DNA of 64,000 bases from Treponema bryantii NK4A124 (GTDB taxonomy: Bacteria > Spirochaetota > Spirochaetia > Treponematales > Treponemataceae): contig NZ_ATWV01000008.1 of assembly GCF_000421345.1 (NCBI RefSeq), forward strand, positions 62,001 to 126,000. Direction: 5' to 3'. The position numbers and the translations under genes are program-made. Below, in pieces: positions 53,875 through 61,754 of this stretch (positions within the stretch are counted from its first letter, which is position 1; the number at the start of each line of letters is the position of its first letter). The notes beneath the pieces are model-generated. The model searched no databases, was not told the DNA's origin, and saw only the letters and a list, made by a program, of their open reading frames with translations.

Positions 53875-55001
53875 TGTTAAAAAAGTATTTTCATTCTGAA
53901 CTCAAAAACCGTCATCCTGAACTTGTTTCAGGATCTATTGCAAAAAGATTCCGAAACAAGTTCGGAATGACAGTTATCTTATCTCTTATTCTTCTGTGTA
54001 ACCTTTCCTGCAAAAAACAGGAAAGCACCACACAAAACCGCCCTGCCCGTACAACTTCTGCTGCCGCAGCCCGCCCTCTTACGATCGGCTTTTCAATCGA
54101 TACCCTGGCCATTGAACGCTGGCAGCGCGATATGGATGTTTTTATTAACAAAGCCAAGGAAATGGGAGCCGACGTAATTGTACAGAACGCCGGTAATAAT
54201 ATAGAAGAACAGAACCGCCAGCTTATGTATCTGCTGGAAAGAAATGTAGATGCCGTTGTAGTACTTCCAAAAGACGCCTCTTCAATAACCGAAAGTGTAC
54301 AGAAGCTGCGGGCAAAGGGAATCCCGGTTATTTCCTATGACCGTCTTGCACTTAATGCAGACATCAATCTTTACCTCACAATAGACAGCGAAAAAGTTGG
54401 CGAACAGATGGCTCAGGAAATGCTGCGCCGAACAAAAGGAATTAACTGGTATTGTATTCTTGGCCCTGAAGAAGATTACAACATGACCCTGATTATGGAA
54501 GGCGTTACCCGTATTCTAAGAACCAGTTCTGTCCGCCTGAATCATATTTTTTATACTGATGGCTGGAACTACGACCTTTCTTACCAGGAAATGGTCCGCA
54601 TTCTAAAGAGCGACACCTTCCCGGATGCCATTATCTGCGGAAATGATGCGGTTGCCGCCAGTGTAATTGATGCAATCAGCCGATACTATCCGGATACTCA
54701 TATCCCTGTCTGCGGCCAGGATGCAGATATTTCTGCCTGCCAGTATATTGTACAGGGAAAACAGGAATTTACTATTTATAAACCTATTATTCAACTGGCA
54801 GAGGTTGCCGCCGAGTGCACCGTAAAGCTTGCAAAACATGAAGAAATCTCCGAAGACCGCTACCGCATCAGTCCGATTAAGAACGGCTTTGGTGATATTC
54901 CTACAATCTGGCTGGAGCCTACCTATGTTGATAAATATAATATCGACAGAGTGATTATAGATTCCGGCTTTCATTCTGCGGCCTCGGTGTATAAAGACTA
55001 A
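53874..55001 (+). CDS. Sugar-binding lipoprotein (type I periplasmic fold), repeat-encoded N terminus
   Basis: 375 residues. The first ATG shares one base with the stop of the regulator gene. The first ~31 residues before the hydrophobic signal core are encoded by a family A repeat (RHPELVSGSIAKRFRNKFG); the signal itself is MTVILSLILLCNLSC, whose Met (ATG 53967) is an alternative start inside the repeat. The body resembles XylF/ChvE: GFSIDTLAIERWQRDMDVFINKAKEMGADVIVQ and ISYDRLALNADINLYLTIDSEKVGEQMAQ. It may be the receptor for the sensor or for import. Confidence 0.83.
   Translation: MLKKYFHSELKNRHPELVSGSIAKRFRNKFGMTVILSLILLCNLSCKKQESTTQNRPARTTSAAAARPLTIGFSIDTLAIERWQRDMDVFINKAKEMGADVIVQNAGNNIEEQNRQLMYLLERNVDAVVVLPKDASSITESVQKLRAKGIPVISYDRLALNADINLYLTIDSEKVGEQMAQEMLRRTKGINWYCILGPEEDYNMTLIMEGVTRILRTSSVRLNHIFYTDGWNYDLSYQEMVRILKSDTFPDAIICGNDAVAASVIDAISRYYPDTHIPVCGQDADISACQYIVQGKQEFTIYKPIIQLAEVAAECTVKLAKHEEISEDRYRISPIKNGFGDIPTIWLEPTYVDKYNIDRVIIDSGFHSAASVYKD
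53911..53971. repeat. Palindromic repeat, family A, inside a CDS start
   Basis: GTCATCCTGAACTTGTTTCAGGAT and ATTCCGAAACAAGTTCGGAATGAC in tandem, nearly identical to the copy at 1098-1157. Translated in frame upstream of the lipoprotein signal. Confidence 0.87.
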
Positions 55002-55004
55002 AAC

Positions 55005-55093
55005 CCGGTGGTTGAGTGCCGCGAAGCGGTATATCGAAACCACCGGATCCACTTCACATGTGGTTTCGATACGGCTTCGCCTACTCAACCACC
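55005..55093. repeat. REP-like repeat, family B, inverted pair
   Basis: One unit as GGTGGTTGAGTgccgcgaagcg...ATCGAAACCACC (55010-55043) and one in the opposite direction, GTGGTTTCGATACGGCTTCGCCTACTCAACCACC (55060-55093). They fill most of the gap after the lipoprotein gene. The rest of this 289-base gap (55094-55290) holds a promoter (-10 TATACT at 55226-55231, no clear -35) and a small hairpin AGAGCCgttGGCTCT (55245-55259) in the leader. Confidence 0.78.
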
Positions 55094-55290
55094 ATAACTT
55101 TAGCACAAAATCCACCACAAAAAAATCTAGATTTTCACACATTTCCTAGGGTGAATTCCCTACTCAAAATAAGAAAATAGCAAATTTTTGAAGAATTCAG
55201 GCGAATTTAGACCACTCCTTTGAGTTATACTTCAAACTGTAAAAAGAGCCGTTGGCTCTGTATAAAAAAATTTTAGGAGTGTTTTTTTCT

Positions 55291-56355
55291 ATGAAAAAAA
55301 TTATCGCAATTCTTTTGGCAGTTGCTTGTCTTTCATCAACTGCAGTATTTGCAAAAGCAAAGGCAAAGATTGGTGTATCTATGCCAACAAAGGACCTTCA
55401 GCGCTGGAACCAGGACGGTGCTAACATGAAGTCTCAGCTTGAAAAAGCAGGCTATGATGTTGACCTCCAGTACGCTGCAAATGATATCAACACACAGGTA
55501 TCACAGATTGAAAACATGATTACAGGTAAATGTAAGGTACTCGTAATCGCTGCTATCGATGGTTCTTCACTTTCTAACGTTCTTGCAACAGCAAAGAAAA
55601 AGAAGATCCAGGTTATCGCTTATGACCGCCTTATCATGGACACAGATGCAGTATCTTACTATGCTACATTCGATAACTACAAAGTAGGTACTCTCTAGGG
55701 TGACTACCTTGTTGACAAGCTCGGACTTAAGACACGTTCAGCTTCTGATCCAGTTTACATGGAATTCTTCACTGGTGACCCAGGTGACAACAACATCAAC
55801 TTCTTCTTTGGTGGTGCTATGGATGTTCTTAAGCCATATCTCGACAAGGGAGTTATCGTTTGTAAGTCAGGACAGACTGCAAAAGCACAGGCTGCTACTC
55901 TTGAATGGTCAACAGAAAGAGCTCAGAGCCGTATGGAAAACCTCATTACATCTAACAAGTATGGTCCAAAGGGACAGAAGCTCGACGCTGTATACTGCTC
56001 TAACGACTCTACAGCACAGGGTGTAACAAACGCTCTTATCTCTGCTGGTTATACAGCAGCTAACTTCCCAGTAATCACTGGACAGGACTGTGATATCACA
56101 TCTGTTAAGAACATGATTAAGGGAACTCAGTCTATGTCTATCTTCAAGGATACACGTACTCTTGCTGCACAGGTAGTAAAGATGGTAGAAGCTATCGCTT
56201 CTGGAAAATCTGCTCCTGTAAATGATACAAAGACATACAACAACAACGTAAAAGTTGTTCCATCATATCTTTGTGATCCAGTATTCGGTGATATCAACAA
56301 CTACAAAGCATTGCTCGTTGATTCAGGATACTACAAGGAATCTGAACTTAAGTAG
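55291..56355 (+). pseudogene. chvE: Sugar ABC importer binding protein (ChvE/XylF-like), interrupted by in-frame TAG
   Basis: Signal peptide MKKIIAILLAVACLSSTAVFA, then a ChvE/XylF-type fold (KIGVSMPTKDLQRWNQDG; later IAYDRLIMDTDAVSYYATFDNYKVGTL). At 55696-55698 the codon is TAG where relatives have Gln (KVGxLQG). The same frame continues without any other fault through GDYLVDKLGLKTRSASD to a normal end, about 354 codons in all. A single C-to-T change from CAG would explain it. Codon use stays that of a highly expressed gene, so either the change is recent, it is a sequencing error, or the stop is read through. A terminator-like hairpin and the ATPase/permease genes follow. SD AGGAG at 55275. 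Confidence 0.8.
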
Positions 56356-56376
56356 TCTGATTTGACCTAGTCAAAA

Positions 56377-56410
56377 AAGAACCTTTAGTTTCGGCTAAAG
56401 GTTCTTTTTT
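56377..56410 (+). terminator. Terminator/attenuator between binding protein and ATPase genes
   Basis: Stem AAGAACCTTTAG / CTAAAGGTTCTT with a six-base loop and a T-run. In this position it would let the binding protein be made in excess over the membrane subunits by partial termination. Confidence 0.85.
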
Positions 56411-56448
56411 AATAACAAATATTTATTAGTATTAAAAGAGGGGTTCCA

Positions 56449-57996
56449 ATGGCTAAAACATTATTGGAAATGAAAAATATTACCAAGTTGTTTCCTGGCG
56501 TTAAGGCGCTTGATAACGTAAATCTTACTGTTGAAGAAGGTGAGATTCACGCCATCTGTGGTGAAAACGGAGCCGGAAAATCAACTTTGATGAATGTTCT
56601 GAGCGGTATTTATCCATATGGAACATATACCGGCGACATTGTTTACGACGGCGAAGTTTGTAAATTTCAGACAATCAGAGACAGCGAAGCTAAAGGTATT
56701 GTAATCATTCATCAGGAGCTCGCACTCGTTCCACTTCTCACAATTGGTGAGAACATGTTCCTCGGAAATGAAAGAGGATCTAAAGCTAAAATCAACTGGT
56801 CAGAGACCTTTGATAAAGCAGATGAACTTTTAAGAATGGTTGGTCTTAAAGATTCATCTAAAACCTTAATTAAGGATATTGGTGTAGGTAAACAGCAGCT
56901 TGTAGAAATTGCAAAAGCACTTGGAAAGAATGTAAGACTTCTTATCCTCGATGAACCTACAGCATCTTTGAACGATACAGAAGCAAAGCATCTGCTTGAC
57001 CTTCTCCTTGAGTTCAAAAAACAGGGAATGACTTCAATCATCATTTCACATAAATTGAATGAAGTTTCATACGTTGCAGATAAAATTACTGTTATCCGCG
57101 ATGGTACATCTATTACTTCCCTTGATAAAGCTAAAGATAATTTCACTGAAGATACAATTATTTCTGCCATGGTAGGACGCAGCCTTACAGACCGCTTCCC
57201 TAAACGAGAACCACATGTTGGTGAAGTTTGTTTTGAGGTAAAGAACTGGTGTGTAGACCATCCTGTATTTGACGGAATTAAAGTTTGCGATAACATCAAC
57301 TTCAACCTGCGCAAGGGTGAGGTTCTTGGTATTTCAGGACTTATGGGTGCCGGCCGAACTGAGCTCGCAATGAGTATTTTCGGACACTCTTACGGAACAA
57401 ACATCCACGGTCAGATTTTTATGAACGGTAAGGAAGTTTCTTTCCCTAATGTAAAATCTGCCATTAAAGCAGGTCTTGCATACGTTACAGAAGACCGTAA
57501 AGGTAATGGTTTGATTCTCACTGAATCAATCTGTAAAAACACAACTGCAGCAAAACCGGAAAAGATTTCTAAAAACTGGGTACTCGACTTTGATAAAGAG
57601 CGAATGTATTCAGAAGAAATGGCAAAAGAAATGCATACTAAATGTGCTACCGTAATGGAAGACGTTGGTAACCTTTCTGGTGGTAACATGCAGAAGGTTT
57701 TGCTTGGAAAATGGCTTTTTGCAGAACCAGATATTCTGATTCTCGATGAGCCTACCCGCGGTATCGATGTTGGTGCTAAGTATGAAATCTACTGTATCAT
57801 CAACAAGATGGTTGCAGAAGGTAAATCTGTTATCATGATTTCTTCTGAAATGCCTGAGATTCTTGGTATGTGCGACCGCATTTACGTAATGAACGAAGGT
57901 AGAATGATTGCAGAAATGAATGGTAAAGATGCAACTCAGGAAAAAATCATGACTGAGATTATCAACTCAGGTAAGAATGAGACCATAGGAGAATAG
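56449..57996 (+). CDS. gguA: Sugar ABC importer ATP-binding protein, GguA/XylG-like
   Basis: 515 residues with two ATPase cassettes. First: Walker A GENGAGKST, signature-like IGVGKQQLVEIAKAL, Walker B LLILDEPTASL. Second: degenerate Walker A GLMGAGRTE, signature LSGGNMQKVLLGKWL, Walker B ILILDEPTRGIDVG. Typical of monosaccharide importers of the GguA/MglA/XylG type. SD GAGGGG. Forms the importer with the permease downstream. Confidence 0.93.
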   Translation: MAKTLLEMKNITKLFPGVKALDNVNLTVEEGEIHAICGENGAGKSTLMNVLSGIYPYGTYTGDIVYDGEVCKFQTIRDSEAKGIVIIHQELALVPLLTIGENMFLGNERGSKAKINWSETFDKADELLRMVGLKDSSKTLIKDIGVGKQQLVEIAKALGKNVRLLILDEPTASLNDTEAKHLLDLLLEFKKQGMTSIIISHKLNEVSYVADKITVIRDGTSITSLDKAKDNFTEDTIISAMVGRSLTDRFPKREPHVGEVCFEVKNWCVDHPVFDGIKVCDNINFNLRKGEVLGISGLMGAGRTELAMSIFGHSYGTNIHGQIFMNGKEVSFPNVKSAIKAGLAYVTEDRKGNGLILTESICKNTTAAKPEKISKNWVLDFDKERMYSEEMAKEMHTKCATVMEDVGNLSGGNMQKVLLGKWLFAEPDILILDEPTRGIDVGAKYEIYCIINKMVAEGKSVIMISSEMPEILGMCDRIYVMNEGRMIAEMNGKDATQEKIMTEIINSGKNETIGE

Positions 57997-57998
57997 AA

Positions 57999-59240
57999 AT
58001 GGAAAACAAAAATAAGCTTGGTAATAGCGTAAAATCAGTGTTAAAAGGCAACACAATGATTTTTATTCTTGTAGGAGTTATGCTCTTGTTTGAAATTCTT
58101 ATTAGAATTTCTGGACACGGCTCTCTCTTTGCTCCTGCAAATATCACAAACATTGTCCGCCAGAATGCTTACGTTGCAATTCTTGCAACAGGTATGCTTC
58201 TTTGTATTCTTACTGGTGGTAACATCGATTTGTCTGTTGGTTCTGTAGTAGCCCTTGTTGGTGCTCTTGCAGGTGTATTCATTGTAAATCTTGGAATGCC
58301 TGTATGGCTGGCAATCTGTCTCTGTCTTCTTATGGGTACATTGATTGGTGCCTTCCACGGTTTCTTTATTGCTTACATTCACATTCCGCCGTTCATCACT
58401 ACCCTTGCAGGTATGCTTTTGTGGCGTGGTGTTGCAACAATTATTCTTGATGGTAGACCTATTGCTCCATTCCCAGAAAAGTATCTTAAGCTCTTCGAAA
58501 GTTTTATTCCAAATCCTAGCGATGCAACTATGGAAAAATGGGGTGAACTGGATCTTTTTGATGAATGGGTTGATAAGTATACTTTGATGGTAACTCTTAT
58601 CATTACTCTTATCTGTATCCTTGCATTTGTTGTTATGGAAATAATCAGCCGCCGCAAGAAGATTAAGAATAACTATACAGTTTCTTCTAAGGGCTCTTTC
58701 ATTGCAAAGCTTGTAGTACTTTCAATCGTAATCCTTATTATGGGACAGTTCCTTGCACGCGACCGTGGTCTTCCAGTTGTACTTATCCTTATGGGTGTAA
58801 TCATTGCTGTATATTCTTACTTTACACAGAATACAGTTCCTGGCCGCTACCTCTACGCAATTGGTGGTAACGCAAAGGCTGCAAAGCTTTCTGGTGTAAA
58901 TACAGATAACGTAATGTTCTTTGCTTACACAAACATGGGCTTCATTTCTGCAGTTGCAGCTCTTGTTACAATTGCACGTTTGAACTCTGCTCAGCCAACA
59001 GCTGGTCAGAACTACGAAATGGATGCTATCGCTTCCTGCTTCATCGGTGGTGCTTCGGCATACGGTGGAACTGGTACAGTTTCTGGAGCCGTTATCGGTG
59101 CTATCTTCATGGGTGTATTGAACAATGGTATGTCAATCCTCGGTGTAGATATGAACTGGCAGCGTGCCGTTAAGGGTATGGTACTCCTTGGTGCTGTAAT
59201 CTTTGATGTCGTTTCAAAGAGAAAGAAAACCAGCAAATAG
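57999..59240 (+). CDS. gguB: Sugar ABC importer permease, GguB/XylH-like
   Basis: 413 residues with about ten membrane segments. Conserved parts: LTGGNIDLSVGSVVALVGALAG, ...HIPPFITTLAGMLLWRG, GRYLYAIGGNAKAAKLSGVN and ASCFIGGASAYGGTGTVSGAVIGA. A large loop (about 175-215) is longer than in RbsC, as in XylH/GguB. SD GGAG; two bases from the ATPase stop. Ends in a strong terminator. Confidence 0.93.
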   Translation: MENKNKLGNSVKSVLKGNTMIFILVGVMLLFEILIRISGHGSLFAPANITNIVRQNAYVAILATGMLLCILTGGNIDLSVGSVVALVGALAGVFIVNLGMPVWLAICLCLLMGTLIGAFHGFFIAYIHIPPFITTLAGMLLWRGVATIILDGRPIAPFPEKYLKLFESFIPNPSDATMEKWGELDLFDEWVDKYTLMVTLIITLICILAFVVMEIISRRKKIKNNYTVSSKGSFIAKLVVLSIVILIMGQFLARDRGLPVVLILMGVIIAVYSYFTQNTVPGRYLYAIGGNAKAAKLSGVNTDNVMFFAYTNMGFISAVAALVTIARLNSAQPTAGQNYEMDAIASCFIGGASAYGGTGTVSGAVIGAIFMGVLNNGMSILGVDMNWQRAVKGMVLLGAVIFDVVSKRKKTSK

Positions 59241-59285
59241 ATAATTGCCTAAATAAAGTTTCATTTAGTCCTTCTTGTAAACTTT

Positions 59286-59326
59286 ACTGCCGCAGTGTTA
59301 GACATAAGACACTGCGGCAGTTTTTT
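59286..59326 (+). terminator. Rho-independent terminator of the sugar import operon
   Basis: Perfect 13-base stem ACTGCCGCAGTGT / ACACTGCGGCAGT, ten-base loop, six T. The -10 of the next gene (TATAAT, 59329-59334) begins right after it. Confidence 0.93.
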
Positions 59327-59340
59327 GTTATAATAGAGTT

Positions 59341-60150
59341 ATGAATAAGTCTGAGTTATTTACTGAACTATATAAACGCTATGGCGCAGTGACCCGCGCG
59401 CGGGGATGCTTTTTATATACAAAAAAAGGAGTGCGCGTAACAGATTTGTACCAGGAAGCTGGCCGTGCAATTCTAGGTTGGGAAGGCGGATCTGCCTTTA
59501 CCCTCTTCAAAAATGTATTATCCCGTGGCCAGACAGGAAGTTTCATTTGCGAAGAAGCCCCTGTTTCCCGCCTTCAAAAGGCTGTAAGCGAGCTGCTTGC
59601 AGGCGACAGAATTATTTTCTGCTTTTCTTCTCACAAAGACGCCTTTGAAGCAGGCCTTTCCCTCTTTCCTGATGAAACAAGCTTCTACCGTCCATGGAAT
59701 GCTCAGAACGAAAAAATCAAAATAAACCGGCAGGCAGCTTTAATTCTTACACCTCCCCTGCCTTGGGCTGAAAACATTTTTATCCTTGCTTTAGATACAA
59801 AAAGAATTGAAGAAAATCCGGATAAACTGCTTTTCATACGCAATGCCATAAAACTGCCTTTTGCCCTTGAGGTTGCAATGACCCGCAGCATTTATAATCT
59901 TATAAAAGCCCTGCAGGAACGCCAGGAAAAGGACTGGTTTATTTACGACCCGGTTCTTACAAAGTACTGGAATCGCGAAGGCCCTTATCTTTTTCCAAAA
60001 GTACCTAAAGATAATTACACAGATTTTGCCCTCCACTGTCTGGACTGCGGTATAGTCATAAGCCCGGATTATAACCAGCCTTCAATCGTACCTTTTGGCG
60101 CAGACCGGGGAGTCTTTACAAAATTAAAAAACTCACCTTTTGAGTATTAA
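59341..60150 (+). CDS. Conserved hypothetical protein
   Basis: 269 residues, soluble, family not recognised. The N terminus (GCFLYTKKGVRVTDLYQEAGRAILGWEGG) recalls the start of class III aminotransferase-like folds, but the PLP lysine motif is not found. A pair of Cys near the end (HCLDCG). TATAAT six bases before the ATG and no SD: leaderless. Confidence 0.75.
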   Translation: MNKSELFTELYKRYGAVTRARGCFLYTKKGVRVTDLYQEAGRAILGWEGGSAFTLFKNVLSRGQTGSFICEEAPVSRLQKAVSELLAGDRIIFCFSSHKDAFEAGLSLFPDETSFYRPWNAQNEKIKINRQAALILTPPLPWAENIFILALDTKRIEENPDKLLFIRNAIKLPFALEVAMTRSIYNLIKALQERQEKDWFIYDPVLTKYWNREGPYLFPKVPKDNYTDFALHCLDCGIVISPDYNQPSIVPFGADRGVFTKLKNSPFEY

Positions 60151-60172
60151 CAGTCGAAAATTACAATATAAG

Positions 60173-60232
60173 TGTCATCCCGAACTTGTTTCGGGATCTA
60201 TAAAAAAGACCCTGAAACAAGTTCAGGGTGAC
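60173..60232. repeat. Palindromic repeat, family A
   Basis: GTCATCCCGAACTTGTTTCGGGAT and GACCCTGAAACAAGTTCAGGGTGAC in tandem, between two plus-strand genes. The SD of the next gene begins just after its end. Confidence 0.85.
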
Positions 60233-60245
60233 ATCATGAGGTAAT

Positions 60246-60533
60246 ATGGAGCCTAAAATATTATTATTCATAATAAAGTTAGTTACAGGTGGCATTGTAG
60301 CATTCCTTGCCATTCTACTTATGTCCAAAAAGCGAACTGTTGCCTGGTCATTTATGGTTTCAGGATTTCTGCTCAATTATGCAGCACTTGTTTACGAATT
60401 ATTAATAGAACTTGGAGTACTTACCGCAACTAAATACGGACTCTGGGGCATTCCGGTTTCTACTTTGATTTGTGCAGCATTACCTGCGCTATGTTATATA
60501 ATTGCTTTTATTATAATGCTGTGTAAAAGATAA
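60246..60533 (+). CDS. Small integral membrane protein
   Basis: 95 residues with three membrane segments (about 7-25, 32-54, 68-92). No family recognised. SD GAGG, four bases from the ATG. Confidence 0.7.
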   Translation: MEPKILLFIIKLVTGGIVAFLAILLMSKKRTVAWSFMVSGFLLNYAALVYELLIELGVLTATKYGLWGIPVSTLICAALPALCYIIAFIIMLCKR

Positions 60534-60536
60534 AGT

Positions 60537-60612
60537 GGTCTCGATACACCGCTTTCGCGGCACTCGACCACCGGTGGTTGAGTAGACACGAAGTGTCGTA
60601 TCGAAACCACAA
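60537..60612. repeat. REP-like repeat, family B, inverted pair
   Basis: GTGGTCTCGATACACCGC...ACTCGACCACC and GGTGGTTGAGTAGACACGAAGTGTCGTATCGAAACCAC back to back, filling the gap between two genes. Confidence 0.78.
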
Positions 60613-60626
60613 TTACAGGAACTAAA

Positions 60627-61079
60627 ATGAGTAATATTGACGAATACTGGAACAAATTTATAAAAGAAACAGGCCGCAGCGAAGAAGACCGCTGTGCGGG
60701 AGACCTTAATTTTGAAGCAAAAGGCTTTGTAGGTGATGAATTAATTACCCTTGTCCTTACAGACCGCAAAACCGCCTTCTTTACAAGCTGGGCAACCTAC
60801 ACAATAGACCAGGAACCACTTCCTGTTTCGGGAGAGTTGTATGTTGTCCTGGACCGGGCAAATAACCCACGCTGTGTAATAGAAACCCAGAGCGTAGAAA
60901 TTGTTCCATTCAATGAAGTTACCTGGGAAATGGCCCGCCTTGAAGGTGAAGATGAAAACCTTGGAGAGTGGAAAGAAAGAAAACAGGAATATCTGGAAGA
61001 TGAAGGTGCCATTCTCGGCTTTGAGTTTACACCGGATATAAAGCTGGTATTCCAGACTTTTAAGGTTGTCTACAGATAA
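60627..61079 (+). CDS. ASCH domain protein
   Basis: 150 residues. ASCH fold, with FFTSWATYTIDQEPLPVSGELYVVLDRANNPRCVIET and VEIVPFNEVTWEMARLEGE typical of the family. ASCH proteins bind RNA, and some cleave modified nucleosides (N4-acetylcytidine amidohydrolase) or RNA. SD AGGAA. Confidence 0.85.
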   Translation: MSNIDEYWNKFIKETGRSEEDRCAGDLNFEAKGFVGDELITLVLTDRKTAFFTSWATYTIDQEPLPVSGELYVVLDRANNPRCVIETQSVEIVPFNEVTWEMARLEGEDENLGEWKERKQEYLEDEGAILGFEFTPDIKLVFQTFKVVYR

Positions 61080-61096
61080 CAGTTTTGGAGCATATT

Positions 61097-61669
61097 ATGA
61101 AAAAATCTTTATCATTTGTTTTTGTTATACTTTTTACCTGCACAGCCCTCTCTGCAAAAGAACGCCTTTTCAGTTTTTCTGCAGGCCTTTCTTCCGGAGT
61201 ACCCATTTACAGTTCCGGATCTGTTGCATCCACAGGAACAGAAATCTCAGGAGCCAACCGCATTATTCTTGGTTTGAATGCATATGTAAATATCAATCCC
61301 ATTAAACAGGTTTCTTTTTATTTTGGAAACGACACTCTCTGGGATTTAACCTGGAATTCTTCTGAGCATTCACATAAGACCCACGTTTCATTTCCGCTGG
61401 GAATAAAGGTTTACCCGGGCCTCGGAGGACTTAATGTAGGACTTGCCTACACACTTGGCTTCCGCGCAGATGCAATTAAAACAGATGAAGTAGAATACAA
61501 CGGAGTTTCTTCCTGGGGTAACGGATTTAAGTTTCAGGTAGAGTATAACTTTGCACATGAAGGCGGCTCGCAGTACTACCCTTCAGTCGGCGGTTACTGG
61601 AACCTTATGCCTCGCGGCAATGATGCTTATGATAATTTGATTGTGCTGTATGTAGCAGCGAACTTTTAG
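61097..61669 (+). CDS. Exported protein, probable small beta-barrel
   Basis: 190 residues. Signal peptide MKKSLSFVFVILFTCTALSA, then alternating polar/apolar strands (RLFSFSAGLSSGVPIYSSG, GIKVYPGLGGLNVGLAYTLGF) ending in aromatic IVLYVAANF, as in outer-membrane barrels. Start ATG 61097, behind GGAG; the TTG at 61085 is within the SD. Not assigned to a family. Confidence 0.75.
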   Translation: MKKSLSFVFVILFTCTALSAKERLFSFSAGLSSGVPIYSSGSVASTGTEISGANRIILGLNAYVNINPIKQVSFYFGNDTLWDLTWNSSEHSHKTHVSFPLGIKVYPGLGGLNVGLAYTLGFRADAIKTDEVEYNGVSSWGNGFKFQVEYNFAHEGGSQYYPSVGGYWNLMPRGNDAYDNLIVLYVAANF

Positions 61670-61680
61670 CGTTAAAAAAA

Positions 61681-61749
61681 GATTCCCGGGTCAAGCCCGG
61701 GAATGACATATTTACGTTAGTGTCATTGTCCGGCTTGACCGGACAATCT
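61681..61749. repeat. Palindromic repeat, family A
   Basis: GATTCCCGGGTCAAGCCCGGGAATGACA followed by GTCATTGTCCGGCTTGACCGGACAAT, in the convergent gap between two genes, where the hairpins could serve as a bidirectional terminator. Confidence 0.82.
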
Positions 61750-61754
61750 AGACA

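Noticed and set aside
55291-56355. TAG reassigned to an amino acid in this genome
   Set aside because: Several intact neighbours (EIIA, sugar ATPase, permease, and the end of this same gene) use TAG as normal stop.
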